Positions 17,302 to 26,050 are shown, numbered from the stretch's first letter. The stretch is DNA of 64,000 nucleotides from Bacteroidetes bacterium 46-16 (GCA_001897835.1 MKUN01000006.1:10118-74117), one strand, 5' to 3'. The notes: generated from the letters alone by a model not told the origin. Made by a program: numbers and translations.

Positions 17302-18435
17302 CTACAAAGTTAAGGCTTTGTTCTGTATAATGTATGTCAGCCGGATAGATAATGCGTGCAACTGCGTTTTGGAGTGTGCATTGCGCTCTATATAAAAGAT
17401 AGTATCTGTTATATTTTTCACCATACGTTCTATAGCATCGTAGGGCAAATTCATTTTCGCCAGCTTCAGTACAAAATCAGCCTCTTCAGGGGGCAAGGCA
17501 GGGGCCATCCCTTGTATGTACCTTGCACGTATGGCCTGCTCCAGCAATTGTATCACATAGTGCAAAAAGTTCTTTTGCTGCTCCCTGCCTGCTTTCGACC
17601 ATTCTTCGGAGAATTTTGCGATACCGGGGCCATTATTCGTGAAAACCACGTTGAACCACTGTTTTACTTCGGGGAAAAGGTCGTTATCGGTATGGCGTAC
17701 CAGCCTGAGCGCCTCTGTAAAGCTCCCGTTGGCCATATGTGCCACCTGGGAGGCCTTACGGGGGTCTGTAGCCAGGCGCTCCGACAGGGCCTGTGCAATA
17801 TCGGCAGCCGATAAAGGAGCCAGTCGCAGTATTTGCGTACGCGACAGGATAGTTGGCAAAATATCCTCGGTGTTTTCAGCCACGAGTATCAGTATCGTAT
17901 CTGCCGGAGGTTCTTCGATCAGTTTCAGCAATATATTACCTTCTTTACCCAAATACTCGGGGCGCCAGATGACTTGTATCTTATAACCACCTTCATACGA
18001 CTTTAAATAAAGCGTATCTATGATCTCCCGGCATTCTTCAGCAGTTATATTGCCCTGCTTGTTCTCTGCATTGATGAACTGGAGCCAATCGTAAGTACTT
18101 CCATAAGGTGTTTGTACCACGAACTCCCTGAAGTCTTGCATGTAATAGCGGCTCATAGCCTTGGTACCCGGCTTGGGCGGTATCGAGGGGAAGGTGATGT
18201 GCAGATCGGCGTGCTCCAGGCGTGCTGTCCTGTTGCAGCTTGGGCAATGCCCGCAGGCATCCCCGGCCTGCTTATTCTCGCAAAGTATGTATTGTGACAG
18301 TGCTAAAGCAAGTGCCAGGCCGCCTGTGCCCTCCGATCCGGCCAGCATCAGTGCATGCGGAAAATGACCATTCGACCACATCTTCAGTAATCCATCCTTT
18401 ACTGCCTGCTGCCCTACTACATTGCTCAATAACAT
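17302..18435 (-). CDS. holB: DNA polymerase III delta' subunit
   Basis: A clamp-loader subunit (377 residues) of the AAA+ fold. It begins LLSNVVGQQAVKDGLLKMWSNGHFPHALMLAGSEGTG, typical for HolB. The P-loop GSEGTGGLA lacks the lysine, as expected because delta' does not hydrolyse ATP. The zinc module is present (C...CGHCPSC, residues ~55-70). LIEEPPADTILILVAENTEDILPTILSRTQ is the sensor/SRC-like stretch, reading SRT instead of SRC. The frame is open nine bases further to a TTG, but the ATG at 18433-18435 is the natural start. It is the first gene of a pair with ricT. Confidence 0.92.
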   Translation of the reverse strand: MLLSNVVGQQAVKDGLLKMWSNGHFPHALMLAGSEGTGGLALALALSQYILCENKQAGDACGHCPSCNRTARLEHADLHITFPSIPPKPGTKAMSRYYMQDFREFVVQTPYGSTYDWLQFINAENKQGNITAEECREIIDTLYLKSYEGGYKIQVIWRPEYLGKEGNILLKLIEEPPADTILILVAENTEDILPTILSRTQILRLAPLSAADIAQALSERLATDPRKASQVAHMANGSFTEALRLVRHTDNDLFPEVKQWFNVVFTNNGPGIAKFSEEWSKAGREQQKNFLHYVIQLLEQAIRARYIQGMAPALPPEEADFVLKLAKMNLPYDAIERMVKNITDTIFYIERNAHSKTQLHALSIRLTYIIQNKALTL

Positions 18436-18527
18436 AATGGTCAAAAATAGGATGAAGAAAGAGAATAGTAAAACTGTTTTCTAAGCTTATTTATGGACAA
18501 GCTCTATATTTACCTTAAATTCACGGC

Positions 18528-19097
18528 ATGAAATGCACCCTTTCCATACTGCTATTGCTCCTGCTGGCTCTGCCTGCCAGTTCGCGCAGGATGCCTTTTG
18601 ATGATGACGGCAGGCTAAACTTCAGCAAAAGCATAGACGTACCGGAGCGCAGTGGCGATGAGATATCGCTCTATGCCGGCTCTTTTGCCAAAAAGAACAA
18701 TCTTACAGAGATCACTATAATAGACGATACTGCCGGTAAAGTAGTTAAAGCCAAAATATCATGGCCCTACAACGGGGGCAAGAAAAGCTGTATCGGTAAT
18801 ATGGCTATAGAGGGCCAGCTTATCGTGATATGCCGGAATCATGAAGCGACCCTGAATATTACCAATTTCACTTACAAACATTACTCAGCACACTCCGGTA
18901 CTATCAAAAGGATACGTGCCGACAGGAGCCGCGAGGCCTGCGACTCAACCGGGACCATTGAAATGCTGATGGACTGCCCCCAATGCAAAGGCTCGCAACG
19001 CCATATCTATAAGATGATCCGGAAGAACGCTAAAGAATACATCAGCAACTTCAAAGACCGCATGAAGGACCCCGAAGGCGAAAAAGTGAACTGGTAA
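18528..19097 (+). CDS. Secreted protein of unknown function
   Basis: A protein of 189 residues with a signal peptide (MKCTLSILLLLLLALPASS). The mature part is mixed alpha/beta. The segment LNITNFTYKHYSAHSG, with a preceding GDEISLYAGSFAKKN, is loosely like the small TBP-like-fold domain DUF4468 of Bacteroidota exported proteins, but I cannot confirm it. There are six cysteines in the mature part, including CPQC near the end. It is transcribed away from holB and ends in a perfect bidirectional hairpin. No function is assigned. Confidence 0.7.
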   Translation: MKCTLSILLLLLLALPASSRRMPFDDDGRLNFSKSIDVPERSGDEISLYAGSFAKKNNLTEITIIDDTAGKVVKAKISWPYNGGKKSCIGNMAIEGQLIVICRNHEATLNITNFTYKHYSAHSGTIKRIRADRSREACDSTGTIEMLMDCPQCKGSQRHIYKMIRKNAKEYISNFKDRMKDPEGEKVNW

Positions 19098-19110
19098 ATA
19101 TCATTTATAT

Positions 19111-19149
19111 AAAAACAGGAACGCCCGCTAAGCGGGCGTTCCTGTTTTT
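19111..19149. terminator. Perfect 19-base-pair bidirectional terminator
   Basis: AAAAACAGGAACGCCCGCT and its exact complement meet at a single central base (19130). A- and T-runs flank it, so it should stop transcription both ways. It isolates the SPFH operon from the gene before it. Confidence 0.93.
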
Positions 19150-19170
19150 ACTACCGCCAATTGTTAAAAA

Positions 19171-19202
19171 TTTGGCAGATTCATTTTCATAATATACTTT
19201 TG
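19171..19202 (+). promoter_or_regulatory. Promoter of the SPFH-Arc operon
   Basis: TTTG at 19171-19174, then 20 bases, then TACTTTTG at 19195-19202, an exact fit to the Bacteroidota -33/-7 consensus. The start site would fall inside the adjoining double palindrome. Confidence 0.75.
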
Positions 19203-19219
19203 ATATCAAAATGATATCA
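19201..19219. promoter_or_regulatory. Double TGATATCA operator
   Basis: Two copies of the perfect palindrome TGATATCA lie at 19201-19208 and 19212-19219, exactly 11 bases apart (one helical turn). They overlap the end of the -7 box and the expected start site, 11 bases before the SPFH start codon. The position fits a repressor site. The Arc-type ribbon-helix-helix protein of the same operon is the obvious candidate, since that family binds short tandem operators; this link is inference. Confidence 0.65.
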
Positions 19220-19230
19220 AATCTACGTAT

Positions 19231-20094
19231 ATGGAAAAAGTAATCAAACCCATGAATGGCTACTTAGCCCTTCTGTTATCGCTCGTATTGATGGCTGCTG
19301 CCGTCTACCTGTTTGCCAATACAGGTAATGAGCCAATGCTTTCGATCCCGGCAGTGATCTGCTTCATTGCCTGTATCTTTATCTGGAAGGGGCTGATGAT
19401 CATACAGCCTAACCATGCACGTGTGCTCAACTTCTTCGGTAAGTATGTGGGCTCCGTAAAGGCCAACGGGCTTTTCTTTGTCAACCCGCTGTACAGTACA
19501 TTCAAGCTCACCCAACGCGTGCAGAACCTTGCCGTGCCTACCCTTAAGGTGAATGATAAGATGGGCAACCCCGTGGAGATAGCCGCCGTGGTAGTATGGC
19601 AGATACAGGACACCTATAAGGCCGCCTACGAGGTAGCCGACTATATGGCCTATGTGCGCCTGGCCAGCGAGGCAGCCCTGCGCAGCCTGGCCACCGGCTT
19701 TGCCTATGATAATATAGAGGACGAGACCGCGACCATCACCCTGCGCGATGGCGGCGAGAAAGTGAATGAACTGCTGGAGAAGGAACTCAATGAACGCCTG
19801 ATGAATGCCGGCATCATTGCCCGCGAGGCCCGCATCAGCCACCTGGCCTATGCACAGGAGATAGCCGGTGCTATGCTGCAACGCCAGCAGGCAACAGCCA
19901 TAGTAGCTGCACGCTACAAAATAGTGGAGGGTGCCGTGGGAATGGTAGAGATGGCCCTTGAGATGCTAAGCGAGAAAGAAATAGTGCAACTCGATGAGGA
20001 AAAGAAAGCCACAATGGTGAGCAACCTGCTGGTAGTGCTCTGCGGCGAAAAAGGCGCCCAGCCGGTGCTCAATACCGGATCGCTGTATCAATAA
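19231..20094 (+). CDS. SPFH (band 7 / prohibitin-like) domain membrane protein
   Basis: A 287-residue member of the stomatin/prohibitin/flotillin/HflK group, oligomeric scaffolds of membrane microdomains. Two closely spaced N-terminal membrane helices (about 10-30 and 36-58) precede the SPFH domain starting at [19 protein letters not shown], and a helical C-terminal half with alanine/glutamate-rich sequence ([30 protein letters not shown]) follows. It is the first gene of a two-gene operon whose second gene encodes a tiny DNA-binding protein. Substrate or partner is unknown. Confidence 0.9.
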   Translation: MEKVIKPMNGYLALLLSLVLMAAAVYLFANTGNEPMLSIPAVICFIACIFIWKGLMIIQPNHARVLNFFGKYVGSVKANGLFFVNPLYSTFKLTQRVQNLAVPTLKVNDKMGNPVEIAAVVVWQIQDTYKAAYEVADYMAYVRLASEAALRSLATGFAYDNIEDETATITLRDGGEKVNELLEKELNERLMNAGIIAREARISHLAYAQEIAGAMLQRQQATAIVAARYKIVEGAVGMVEMALEMLSEKEIVQLDEEKKATMVSNLLVVLCGEKGAQPVLNTGSLYQ

Positions 20095-20109
20095 ACGAAT
20101 AGTAACAGG

Positions 20110-20286
20110 ATGAGTAAGAAAAGCTTTGTATTAAGGATCGATGAGGCCACTTATAAGGCCATTGAAAAATGGTCGGCGGATGAGTTCAGGAGTGTGAACG
20201 GCCAGATAGAATGGCTGATAGACAAGGCCCTGAGGGATGCCAAGCGAAAGGTTGCCAAGCCTAAAAACGAACCGCCTGCCGGGTAA
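20110..20286 (+). CDS. Arc-type ribbon-helix-helix DNA-binding protein, 58 residues
   Basis: The sequence opens MSKKSFVLRIDEATYKAIEK and continues through WSADEFRSVNGQIEWLIDKAL to a basic end. This is a complete Arc/MetJ fold: a beta strand (SFVLRID) for major-groove contact, helix A, the turn with SVNGQIE, and helix B. Such proteins bind as dimer pairs to adjacent operator half-sites. The gene starts 15 bases after the SPFH stop and is clearly co-transcribed. No toxin gene follows, so it is not an evident toxin-antitoxin antitoxin. It most likely autoregulates the operon through the TGATATCA pair at 19201-19219. Confidence 0.85.
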   Translation: MSKKSFVLRIDEATYKAIEKWSADEFRSVNGQIEWLIDKALRDAKRKVAKPKNEPPAG

Positions 20287-20317
20287 TGGTATATTTTACC
20301 ACAAGGGCTTTAACATA

Positions 20318-20356
20318 GATGTCCTCCACGGCTCAGCCATGGAGGACATCCTTTTT
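20318..20356 (+). terminator. Terminator of the SPFH-Arc operon
   Basis: GATGTCCTCCA (20318-20328) pairs with TGGAGGACATC (20340-20350), with an inner GGCT/AGCC extension and a T-rich tail. It sits between convergent operons. Confidence 0.85.
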
Positions 20357-20376
20357 ATTTACAGTATCGCGTACGC

Positions 20377-20751
20377 TTATGCTATTTCTACTTCAGCACC
20401 GGCTTCAGTAAGTTTAGCTTTCAGCTCTTCAGCTTCAGCTTTGCTCACGCCTTCTTTCACGTTCTTAGGTGCGCCGTCTACCAGTTCTTTAGCTTCTTTC
20501 AGGCCAAGACCGGTAAGTTCTTTCACGATTTTCACAACGTTCAGTTTAGAAGCGCCTGCAGCTTTCAATACTACATCGAAAGATGTTTTTTCTGCTGCTG
20601 CTGCTGCGCCACCACCGTCACCTGCACTTACTACTACTGCTGCAGCGGCTGGCTCTATACCATAATCTGCTTTTAATACATCAGCCAGTTCCTGTACTTC
20701 TTTCACAGTAAGGCCAACCAGTTGTTCTGCTAATACTTTAACGTCTGCCAT
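20377..20751 (-). CDS. rplL: 50S ribosomal protein L7/L12
   Basis: The stalk protein that recruits translation factors. The 124 residues show the N-terminal dimerisation helices ([27 protein letters not shown]), an Ala/Gly hinge near 35-53, and the C-terminal factor-binding domain ([38 protein letters not shown]). It is the last gene of rplK-rplA-rplJ-rplL. In most bacteria rpoB and rpoC follow; here the cluster stops and a convergent operon begins. Confidence 0.97.
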   Translation of the reverse strand: MADVKVLAEQLVGLTVKEVQELADVLKADYGIEPAAAAVVVSAGDGGGAAAAAEKTSFDVVLKAAGASKLNVVKIVKELTGLGLKEAKELVDGAPKNVKEGVSKAEAEELKAKLTEAGAEVEIA

Positions 20752-20885
20752 TTTATAATGTTTTTAAACGTTTTAAAAATGTTGTTTCTTTTATATTGTG
20801 ACTTGGAAGCCGAATTCAATTTGCAGTTTCCAGAAGCAGTATGCAGTTATGTACTACGTTCTGCTGCTGCGGGCTGCGGCCCTTA

Positions 20886-21473
20886 TTATTCTGCTGCGGG
20901 TGCTTCAGGAGCGGCATCATCGGCTGCCGGGGTTTCCGGGGCCTGTGGTGCTTCAGGAGCAGCTTCTTCTGCAGTGCTGCCACCGTTTTCGTGGTGGTGC
21001 AGTAATGCAGCCAGTACGCGCTTGGCAGGTGATTGCAGCAAGCCGATAACTTCGCCGATAAGCTCGTTCTTCGTCTTGATGTTTGTAAGCGCGGTCAGTT
21101 GGTTGTCGCCTACAAAGATATCGCCGTTGATGAATGCTGCCTTCAGTACGGGCCTTTCACCATTATTGCTTTTGCGGAAGCTGCTAATAATGAGTGCCGG
21201 CTCTTTGGGGCTGTCGCAAAACATAAGCGCAGTAACGTTGTTGAGCGATTCGAAAACGCCATTGTATTTCTCAGTGTCCAGGCTTTCGAGGGCCTTTTTG
21301 ATGAGGGTATTCTTGGCCACCTTCATTTCTACCTGCTTGTCAAAGCAGTGCCTGCGAAGGGTGCTCACCTGCTCCGCGTTCAGCGACTCGGTATCGGTGA
21401 TGTAAAAATTATTATACTGGTTGAATTTCTCCTTCAGTATTTCTATTGCTTCAGATTTTTGAGCAGGTGTCAT
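20886..21473 (-). CDS. rplJ: 50S ribosomal protein L10
   Basis: This protein anchors the L7/L12 stalk to the ribosome. The true start is the ATG at 21471-21473 (MTPAQKSEAIEILKEKFNQYNNFYITD); the frame is open further upstream to 21521 but that part covers a hairpin leader and has no homology. The product is 195 residues with the normal L10 core and stalk-binding helix (LIGEVIGLLQSPAKRVLAALLHH), then an Ala/Pro/Glu-rich tail of about 25 residues. L10-L12 often represses its own mRNA, and the leader hairpin is a candidate site. Confidence 0.96.
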   Translation of the reverse strand: MTPAQKSEAIEILKEKFNQYNNFYITDTESLNAEQVSTLRRHCFDKQVEMKVAKNTLIKKALESLDTEKYNGVFESLNNVTALMFCDSPKEPALIISSFRKSNNGERPVLKAAFINGDIFVGDNQLTALTNIKTKNELIGEVIGLLQSPAKRVLAALLHHHENGGSTAEEAAPEAPQAPETPAADDAAPEAPAAE

Positions 21474-21489
21474 AATTTTAATTTTTTGC

Positions 21490-21533
21490 CTCTTTCGCCA
21501 TACTCCCCTAGGGATGGCCATTTTTCGAAAGAG
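21490..21533 (-). promoter_or_regulatory. Structured leader before rplJ
   Basis: In the mRNA sense CTCTTTCG pairs with CGAAAGAG (plus-strand 21526-21533 and 21490-21497), and inside it GCCAT/ATGGC and CCC/GGG pair to make a long branched or bulged hairpin ending 16 bases before the L10 start codon. L10 leaders are autoregulatory binding sites in several phyla. No T-run follows, so it is not an ordinary terminator. The link to L10 is inference. Confidence 0.5.
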
Positions 21534-21591
21534 CTTTTAAAAAATTTTTTCCTTTTCTCCGCTTCCCTCATACGAGGCAATGTGGAGGTCT

Positions 21592-22284
21592 TTACGAAAC
21601 ACTTTTGGTATCAATGATCAGTCCCGGGCTCATGGTTGATGCCATGCTGATGCCTTTCAGGTAAGTTCCCTTAGCTGTGGAAGGCTTCATGCGCACCAGG
21701 GTATTGATCAGTTCCTGTGCATTTTCCGCTATTTTATTAGGCTCGAAGGATACACGGCCGATGGAAGCATGTATGATACCGGCTTTGTCTATCTTGAAAG
21801 CTATTTTACCACCCTTAACGTCGGTAACCGCAGTGGCTACGTCGTTGGTAACAGTGCCTGTTTTGGGGTTGGGCATCAGGTTGCGTGGACCTAATACTTT
21901 ACCAAGGCGACCGATCTTAGGCATTACTGCCGGTGTGGCCACGATAACGTCCACATCGGTCCAGCCGCCTTCTATCTTTTGTACAAATTCGTCGAGGCCT
22001 ACATAGTCGGCGCCGGCTGCTTTCGCTTCTGCTTCCTTATCAGGAGTGCAGAGTACCAGCACGCGCTTGGTTTTACCAGTACCGTGCGGCAGTGTAACGG
22101 TGCCGCGGATGGCCTGGTCGGCCTTCTTGGGGTCAACCCCAAGGCGTATGTGCATATCTACCGAGCTATCGAATTTGGTGCAGTTGATATCCTTCACCAT
22201 TTTGGCAGCGTCAGCAAGATTATATTGCTTGTTTTTATCGAGTTTAGCTTCTACAGCTTTTCTTTTTTTAGTGAGTGTTGCCAT
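21592..22284 (-). CDS. rplA: 50S ribosomal protein L1
   Basis: The L1 stalk protein (230 residues), which binds 23S rRNA near the E site and represses its own operon in many bacteria. Typical sequence: [23 protein letters not shown] at the start, [33 protein letters not shown], and [25 protein letters not shown]. It starts 31 bases after rplK, in the standard order. Confidence 0.97.
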   Translation of the reverse strand: MATLTKKRKAVEAKLDKNKQYNLADAAKMVKDINCTKFDSSVDMHIRLGVDPKKADQAIRGTVTLPHGTGKTKRVLVLCTPDKEAEAKAAGADYVGLDEFVQKIEGGWTDVDVIVATPAVMPKIGRLGKVLGPRNLMPNPKTGTVTNDVATAVTDVKGGKIAFKIDKAGIIHASIGRVSFEPNKIAENAQELINTLVRMKPSTAKGTYLKGISMASTMSPGLIIDTKSVS

Positions 22285-22315
22285 TACTACAGTTTTTTTA
22301 ATACAGGTGAATCAA

Positions 22316-22756
22316 TTAAGCCCATGGAGCGGTTCCTTCTACGGTCAGCCCCATGCTGCGTGCAGTACCTGCAACCATTCTCATGGCGCTTTCCACTGTA
22401 AAGCAGTTAAGGTCGGCCATTTTATCTTTGGCGATCTCTTCTACCTGGGCCCAGGAAACTTTACCCACTTTTACGCGGTTAGATTCTTTGGAGCCTTTCT
22501 GGATCTTGGATGCCTCCATCAGCTGCACTGCGGCAGGAGGAGTTTTGATAACGAAGTCGAAAGACTTGTCTGCATAAACTGTGAGGAGCACGGGCAGCAC
22601 TTTGCCCATTTTGTCTTGTGTGCGTGCGTTGAACTGCTTGCAGAATTCCATGATGTTCACACCCTTAGAACCGAGTGCGGGACCAATTGGAGGGGCGGGA
22701 TTAGCCTGACCGCCTTTCACCTGCAGCTTCACGAAGCCAGTGATTTCTTTAGCCAT
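22316..22756 (-). CDS. rplK: 50S ribosomal protein L11
   Basis: The GTPase-centre protein that binds 23S rRNA and is needed for RelA activation. The 146 residues match the family throughout ([47 protein letters not shown]). It is the first gene of the cluster and has its own promoter; secE and nusG, usually directly upstream, are absent. Confidence 0.97.
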   Translation of the reverse strand: MAKEITGFVKLQVKGGQANPAPPIGPALGSKGVNIMEFCKQFNARTQDKMGKVLPVLLTVYADKSFDFVIKTPPAAVQLMEASKIQKGSKESNRVKVGKVSWAQVEEIAKDKMADLNCFTVESAMRMVAGTARSMGLTVEGTAPWA

Positions 22757-22853
22757 TTAAACTTTTTTGGTGTTAACGAATTGATTGTTGTGGTTGCCCA
22801 CTTCAACTCTCCCAATGCAACCTAATAAAAGAGCAATTTGAGAAATTGGAGTG

Positions 22854-22884
22854 CAAAGGTAGGGGAATTAAATATCTGAACCAA
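22854..22884 (-). promoter_or_regulatory. Promoter of rplKAJL
   Basis: Read on the minus strand: TTG (22884-22882), 20 bases, TACCTTTG (22861-22854). Both boxes and the spacing are consensus for Bacteroidota. The start site would lie about 90 bases before rplK, leaving room for an L1 or L11 control element. Confidence 0.75.
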
Positions 22885-23120
22885 GATTTACATGATTTTT
22901 TTAATTTTCATGATCTTTTGCATTTCCCGCCGGCTTCTGCTGAAGGTAAAACATGTTTCATAAGCGGTTTATCCATAATTTTAATCGTAAAATCACTGAA
23001 TTTCACTACACTATGCAAAATACTTGATTTGGATAGCACTTCCGATCCACTTCCTGTTCAGTTCCGTTTTACTTCCGAAGCAGAAATATTGTTTTTTCAT
23101 TATTTCTCATTGCCCCTCCC

Positions 23121-23213
23121 TTTCATTATTTCCTGTTCCTCACCTAGCTAATAACCTGGAATGCCCACCTGGAGGGACACATATGCGGAATAATTATTTC
23201 CCATTATTACCTG
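23121..23213 (+). repeat. Dispersed intergenic repeat, copy A
   Basis: Two blocks are shared with copy B at 59900-60018 (opposite strand): TTTCATTATTTCCTGTT (23121-23137) and a 33-base block at 23181-23213 that contains GGAATAATTATTTCC and TTATTACCTG, with 29 of 33 bases identical. Spacing between the blocks differs (60 versus 86 bases). The core GGAATAATTATTTCC is nearly palindromic. Confidence 0.6.
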
Positions 23214-23434
23214 CTTTTTTGAACAAGGAGTTTCCGGGTTAGCAGGTAACCCGTGTTTGTGCATCATCATAATAGTTCATAGTTTGAAGTATTAATGCCA
23301 CATGCAAGATACGATGCTGAGGCAGGGCTGGCCAAATTTTGGGAATAAATTGAGACAGGGTTGAAATTGTTGATATGAGGTAATGTATTTTAAAAGGGAA
23401 AGGCTGGCTTCCTTCCAAAATTTAAATAAATGCC

Positions 23435-23451
23435 TGATATTTGAGGCGCAT
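23435..23451 (+). promoter_or_regulatory. Motif shared by the two MORN genes, copy 1
   Basis: TGATATTTG, three bases, then CGCAT, ending 9 bases before the start codon. The same arrangement lies before the second MORN gene at 31373-31389. TATTTG may act as a variant -7 box, but no TTG lies at the usual distance. Confidence 0.4.
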
Positions 23452-23460
23452 ATTTCCTAT

Positions 23461-25956
23461 ATGAATCGGACTATCAGGTTATTAAGCCTCATCTTAATAT
23501 ATTTTTTACCATTAATATGCTTTGCACAAGAGCCTACTGTTTACATCAGCAATGAGCGTAAGGTATGTGATAAGGAGCATGCCTCCTGTTACCGCGTAGT
23601 GACCAGAATAAATGAAAACAGTTACAAGGTAGAAGAGTTTTACATGAATGGCCACCTGCAGATGAGCGGCCATTATACCAAAGTGCTGGATGTGGATATA
23701 GACACCGGGATCAATCCATATAAGTCGGGGCTTTTTACTTATTACGAAGATGGGTCGGGCAGTAAGACGATGGAAGGGGAATATGAGGGAGGCAGGAGGA
23801 ACGGGAAATGGAGGGAATACTATAAGGACAGCAAGCAGATGAAAGCACAATACGAATACGAACGAGGTGTTGTGAATGGCAAATCGACCTATTATGATTC
23901 GGCGACAGGGGCAGCCTATATCATTGGCTATTGCAAAGACGGGCAAAGAGCTGGCAAATGGAAAATATATGACCCCCGAAGTGACAAGCTGAGCCGTGTT
24001 ATTGACTATGGCAACGACCCATCACAGGCAAAGTTTACCGAATATTATGAGAATGGCATAGTGCAAACTGAAGGGAGCTACCTGGATGATGAAAAAACAG
24101 GTGAATGGAAATACTATGCTAAAGATGGAAGGCTGGTACAACTGGAAACATACAAGAATGATGTACTTAACGGGCCAATGTACAAGTACCAATTACTTAT
24201 CACACCGATATATGTGGTATCCGGTTATTCTTCAAATGTGACACATGCTCAAAACAACGTACTGGTTACTACGGGAAACTACGAAAATGGTCTTGCTTCG
24301 GGCACATGGAAGAGCTATAATGTAAGGACCGGTAAGTTACAGAGCACATCTACATATCAAAGTGGTAAAATGACCGGCCCCTATTGCAGCTACTACGGCG
24401 ATCATGTAAAAGAAAAAGGATACTATAAAGACAGTATCAAAACAGGCAAATGGGACAAATACTACACTAATTCGGACAAGGTGTTCATCACTGCGAATTA
24501 TGAGAACGGTAAACGCAATGGCATAGCCTGGCAATATGACGAAGAAGGACATACCCTGTTTGAAGCCAATTATAAAGATGGTAAGCTGAACGGTATCCTA
24601 AAGTCGTATAGCGGGAATGACAGCCTGAAAGCAATGGAAACATACAATGACGGCATACTGGAAGGACCAGCCACTTATTTTGATCCATTAACCGGTAAAA
24701 AGACAAAAGAGCTATCCTACTTTACCCAAAACTCTGACATCATCCATTTCAACGGCTACTATGCCGACTATTACAATCCCGGGATCATAAAGTCGGAAGG
24801 CACATTCAGAATGGGCGAAAAAAACGGGGAATGGAAATTTTATTCACCAACTGGCCAACTTACATCGGTCAAGAACTTTAAAGAAGGTTTATTGGGAGGA
24901 GCGGTGACCTTTTATTACCTGTCCGGAAAAAAATCCAGTGAAGGCCATTATGTAAATAATAAAAAAGACGGGACATTCAAATTCTATTTTGAAGATAGCG
25001 ACACCGTATCGGCAATAGAAAACTATAAGGAAGATACTTTGGACGGGGATTGCGCTTATTATCACAGGAACGGCAATATTGAAAGCATGGGCGTCTGTGC
25101 AAATGGCGCAAAGGCAGGCACCTGGAAATACTATTATGCCAATGGCACTCTGAAAGGAAGCGAAAATTATACTATTGAAGGTGCAAACGGCTGGATAGTG
25201 ACCTATGACTCGACAAATGGCAGAAAGCTGAACGAAGGTATGTATACAAAGAGCAAGAGAAACGGCCATTTCAAATACTACTTTCCGGGTACAGATAGTG
25301 TGATGGCGATTGAAAACTACGAAGAAGGGATACTGAATGGTGGTGCTGCTTACTATTATTCTCCCGGCCATAAAAAAAGCGAGGGTAATTTTGTAGCAGG
25401 GCGGCTACATGGCCAATGGAAGTTTTATTACGGTGACGGAAAACTCCAGTCAATTGAAATATATTCCTACCAGCAACTGGAAGGTAGAGCTGTCTACTAT
25501 GATTCTGCAACAGGCCAAATAGATCATACGGGCGATTATTTCGGCAATGTGAAAGCAGGCGAGTGGATCTATTATTTCCCCGCGAGTGAAATGGTCTCAA
25601 AAACGATAAATTATAAAGATGGTCTCTTAAATGGCGAAATGACTGAATATGCCAGGGATGGTAAAATAGTATATAAGGGCAGCTATGCAAATGATGCTAA
25701 AACGGGCGAATGGCTTTGCTATTACAGCGACAGCAAAACACCGTGGATATCAATAAACTATGCTAACAACGTGACTGATGGCGCGTTACAAATATTCTAT
25801 AAAGATGGCAAAACCATGGCCAGCGAGCAGTACAGCGCCGGCATCAAAAGCTCAGGTGAGTACTATGACGAGAGCGGAGCCCCTCAAAAGCAACTTAAGT
25901 CGAAAAACTACCTGCAAGCATTAGAACAGGTAAAGGAGATACAACGCAAATATTAA
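23461..25956 (+). CDS. Secreted MORN_2-repeat protein (paralogue 1)
   Basis: An exported protein of 831 residues built almost wholly of MORN_2 units (pattern YY.NG....EG.Y..G...G.WKYYY), as in YwqK-family proteins. The start is the ATG at 23461 (MNRTIRLLSLILIYFLPLICFAQ, signal peptide); the frame is open 26 codons further upstream but that part shows nothing. It has no T9SS sorting domain or lipobox, so it may be periplasmic. The N-terminal 70 residues and a central block (NGYYADYYNPGIIKSEGTFRMGEKNGEWKFY) are strongly conserved with the 728-residue paralogue at 31401. MORN repeats form a beta meander that binds lipids or proteins; the partner is unknown. Confidence 0.85.
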   Translation: MNRTIRLLSLILIYFLPLICFAQEPTVYISNERKVCDKEHASCYRVVTRINENSYKVEEFYMNGHLQMSGHYTKVLDVDIDTGINPYKSGLFTYYEDGSGSKTMEGEYEGGRRNGKWREYYKDSKQMKAQYEYERGVVNGKSTYYDSATGAAYIIGYCKDGQRAGKWKIYDPRSDKLSRVIDYGNDPSQAKFTEYYENGIVQTEGSYLDDEKTGEWKYYAKDGRLVQLETYKNDVLNGPMYKYQLLITPIYVVSGYSSNVTHAQNNVLVTTGNYENGLASGTWKSYNVRTGKLQSTSTYQSGKMTGPYCSYYGDHVKEKGYYKDSIKTGKWDKYYTNSDKVFITANYENGKRNGIAWQYDEEGHTLFEANYKDGKLNGILKSYSGNDSLKAMETYNDGILEGPATYFDPLTGKKTKELSYFTQNSDIIHFNGYYADYYNPGIIKSEGTFRMGEKNGEWKFYSPTGQLTSVKNFKEGLLGGAVTFYYLSGKKSSEGHYVNNKKDGTFKFYFEDSDTVSAIENYKEDTLDGDCAYYHRNGNIESMGVCANGAKAGTWKYYYANGTLKGSENYTIEGANGWIVTYDSTNGRKLNEGMYTKSKRNGHFKYYFPGTDSVMAIENYEEGILNGGAAYYYSPGHKKSEGNFVAGRLHGQWKFYYGDGKLQSIEIYSYQQLEGRAVYYDSATGQIDHTGDYFGNVKAGEWIYYFPASEMVSKTINYKDGLLNGEMTEYARDGKIVYKGSYANDAKTGEWLCYYSDSKTPWISINYANNVTDGALQIFYKDGKTMASEQYSAGIKSSGEYYDESGAPQKQLKSKNYLQALEQVKEIQRKY

Positions 25957-26050
25957 AGAGCTTGTGAAACGCAAGAACAGGAGGTATCTTGCTACCTTAT
26001 GAATTAAATCATAAAGCCAGCTGAAAATAACTAACCTGATACATTCCTCA

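Larger units (their letters stand above)
22885..23460. other. Gene-free region between rplK and the first MORN gene
   Basis: About 575 bases without a credible gene. It contains a 33-base block that recurs at 59.9 kb (23181-23213), a small perfect hairpin CGGGTTA-gcagg-TAACCCG at 23235-23253, and a motif at 23435-23451 shared with the upstream region of the second MORN gene. The short open frames here have no recognisable protein content. Confidence 0.6.

Noticed and set aside
17302-18435. holB as a broken ATPase because the P-loop lysine is missing
   Set aside because: Delta' subunits normally have a degenerate P-loop; the zinc module and the rest of the family sequence are intact.
22046-22825. 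A 259-codon plus-strand frame antisense to rplA and rplK
   Set aside because: A shadow of two certain ribosomal protein genes; composition mirrors their codon use and no domain is visible.
23383-23460. N-terminal extension of the first MORN protein
   Set aside because: It would place 26 residues before a good signal peptide and would cover the TGATATTTG motif; the ATG at 23461 is preferred.
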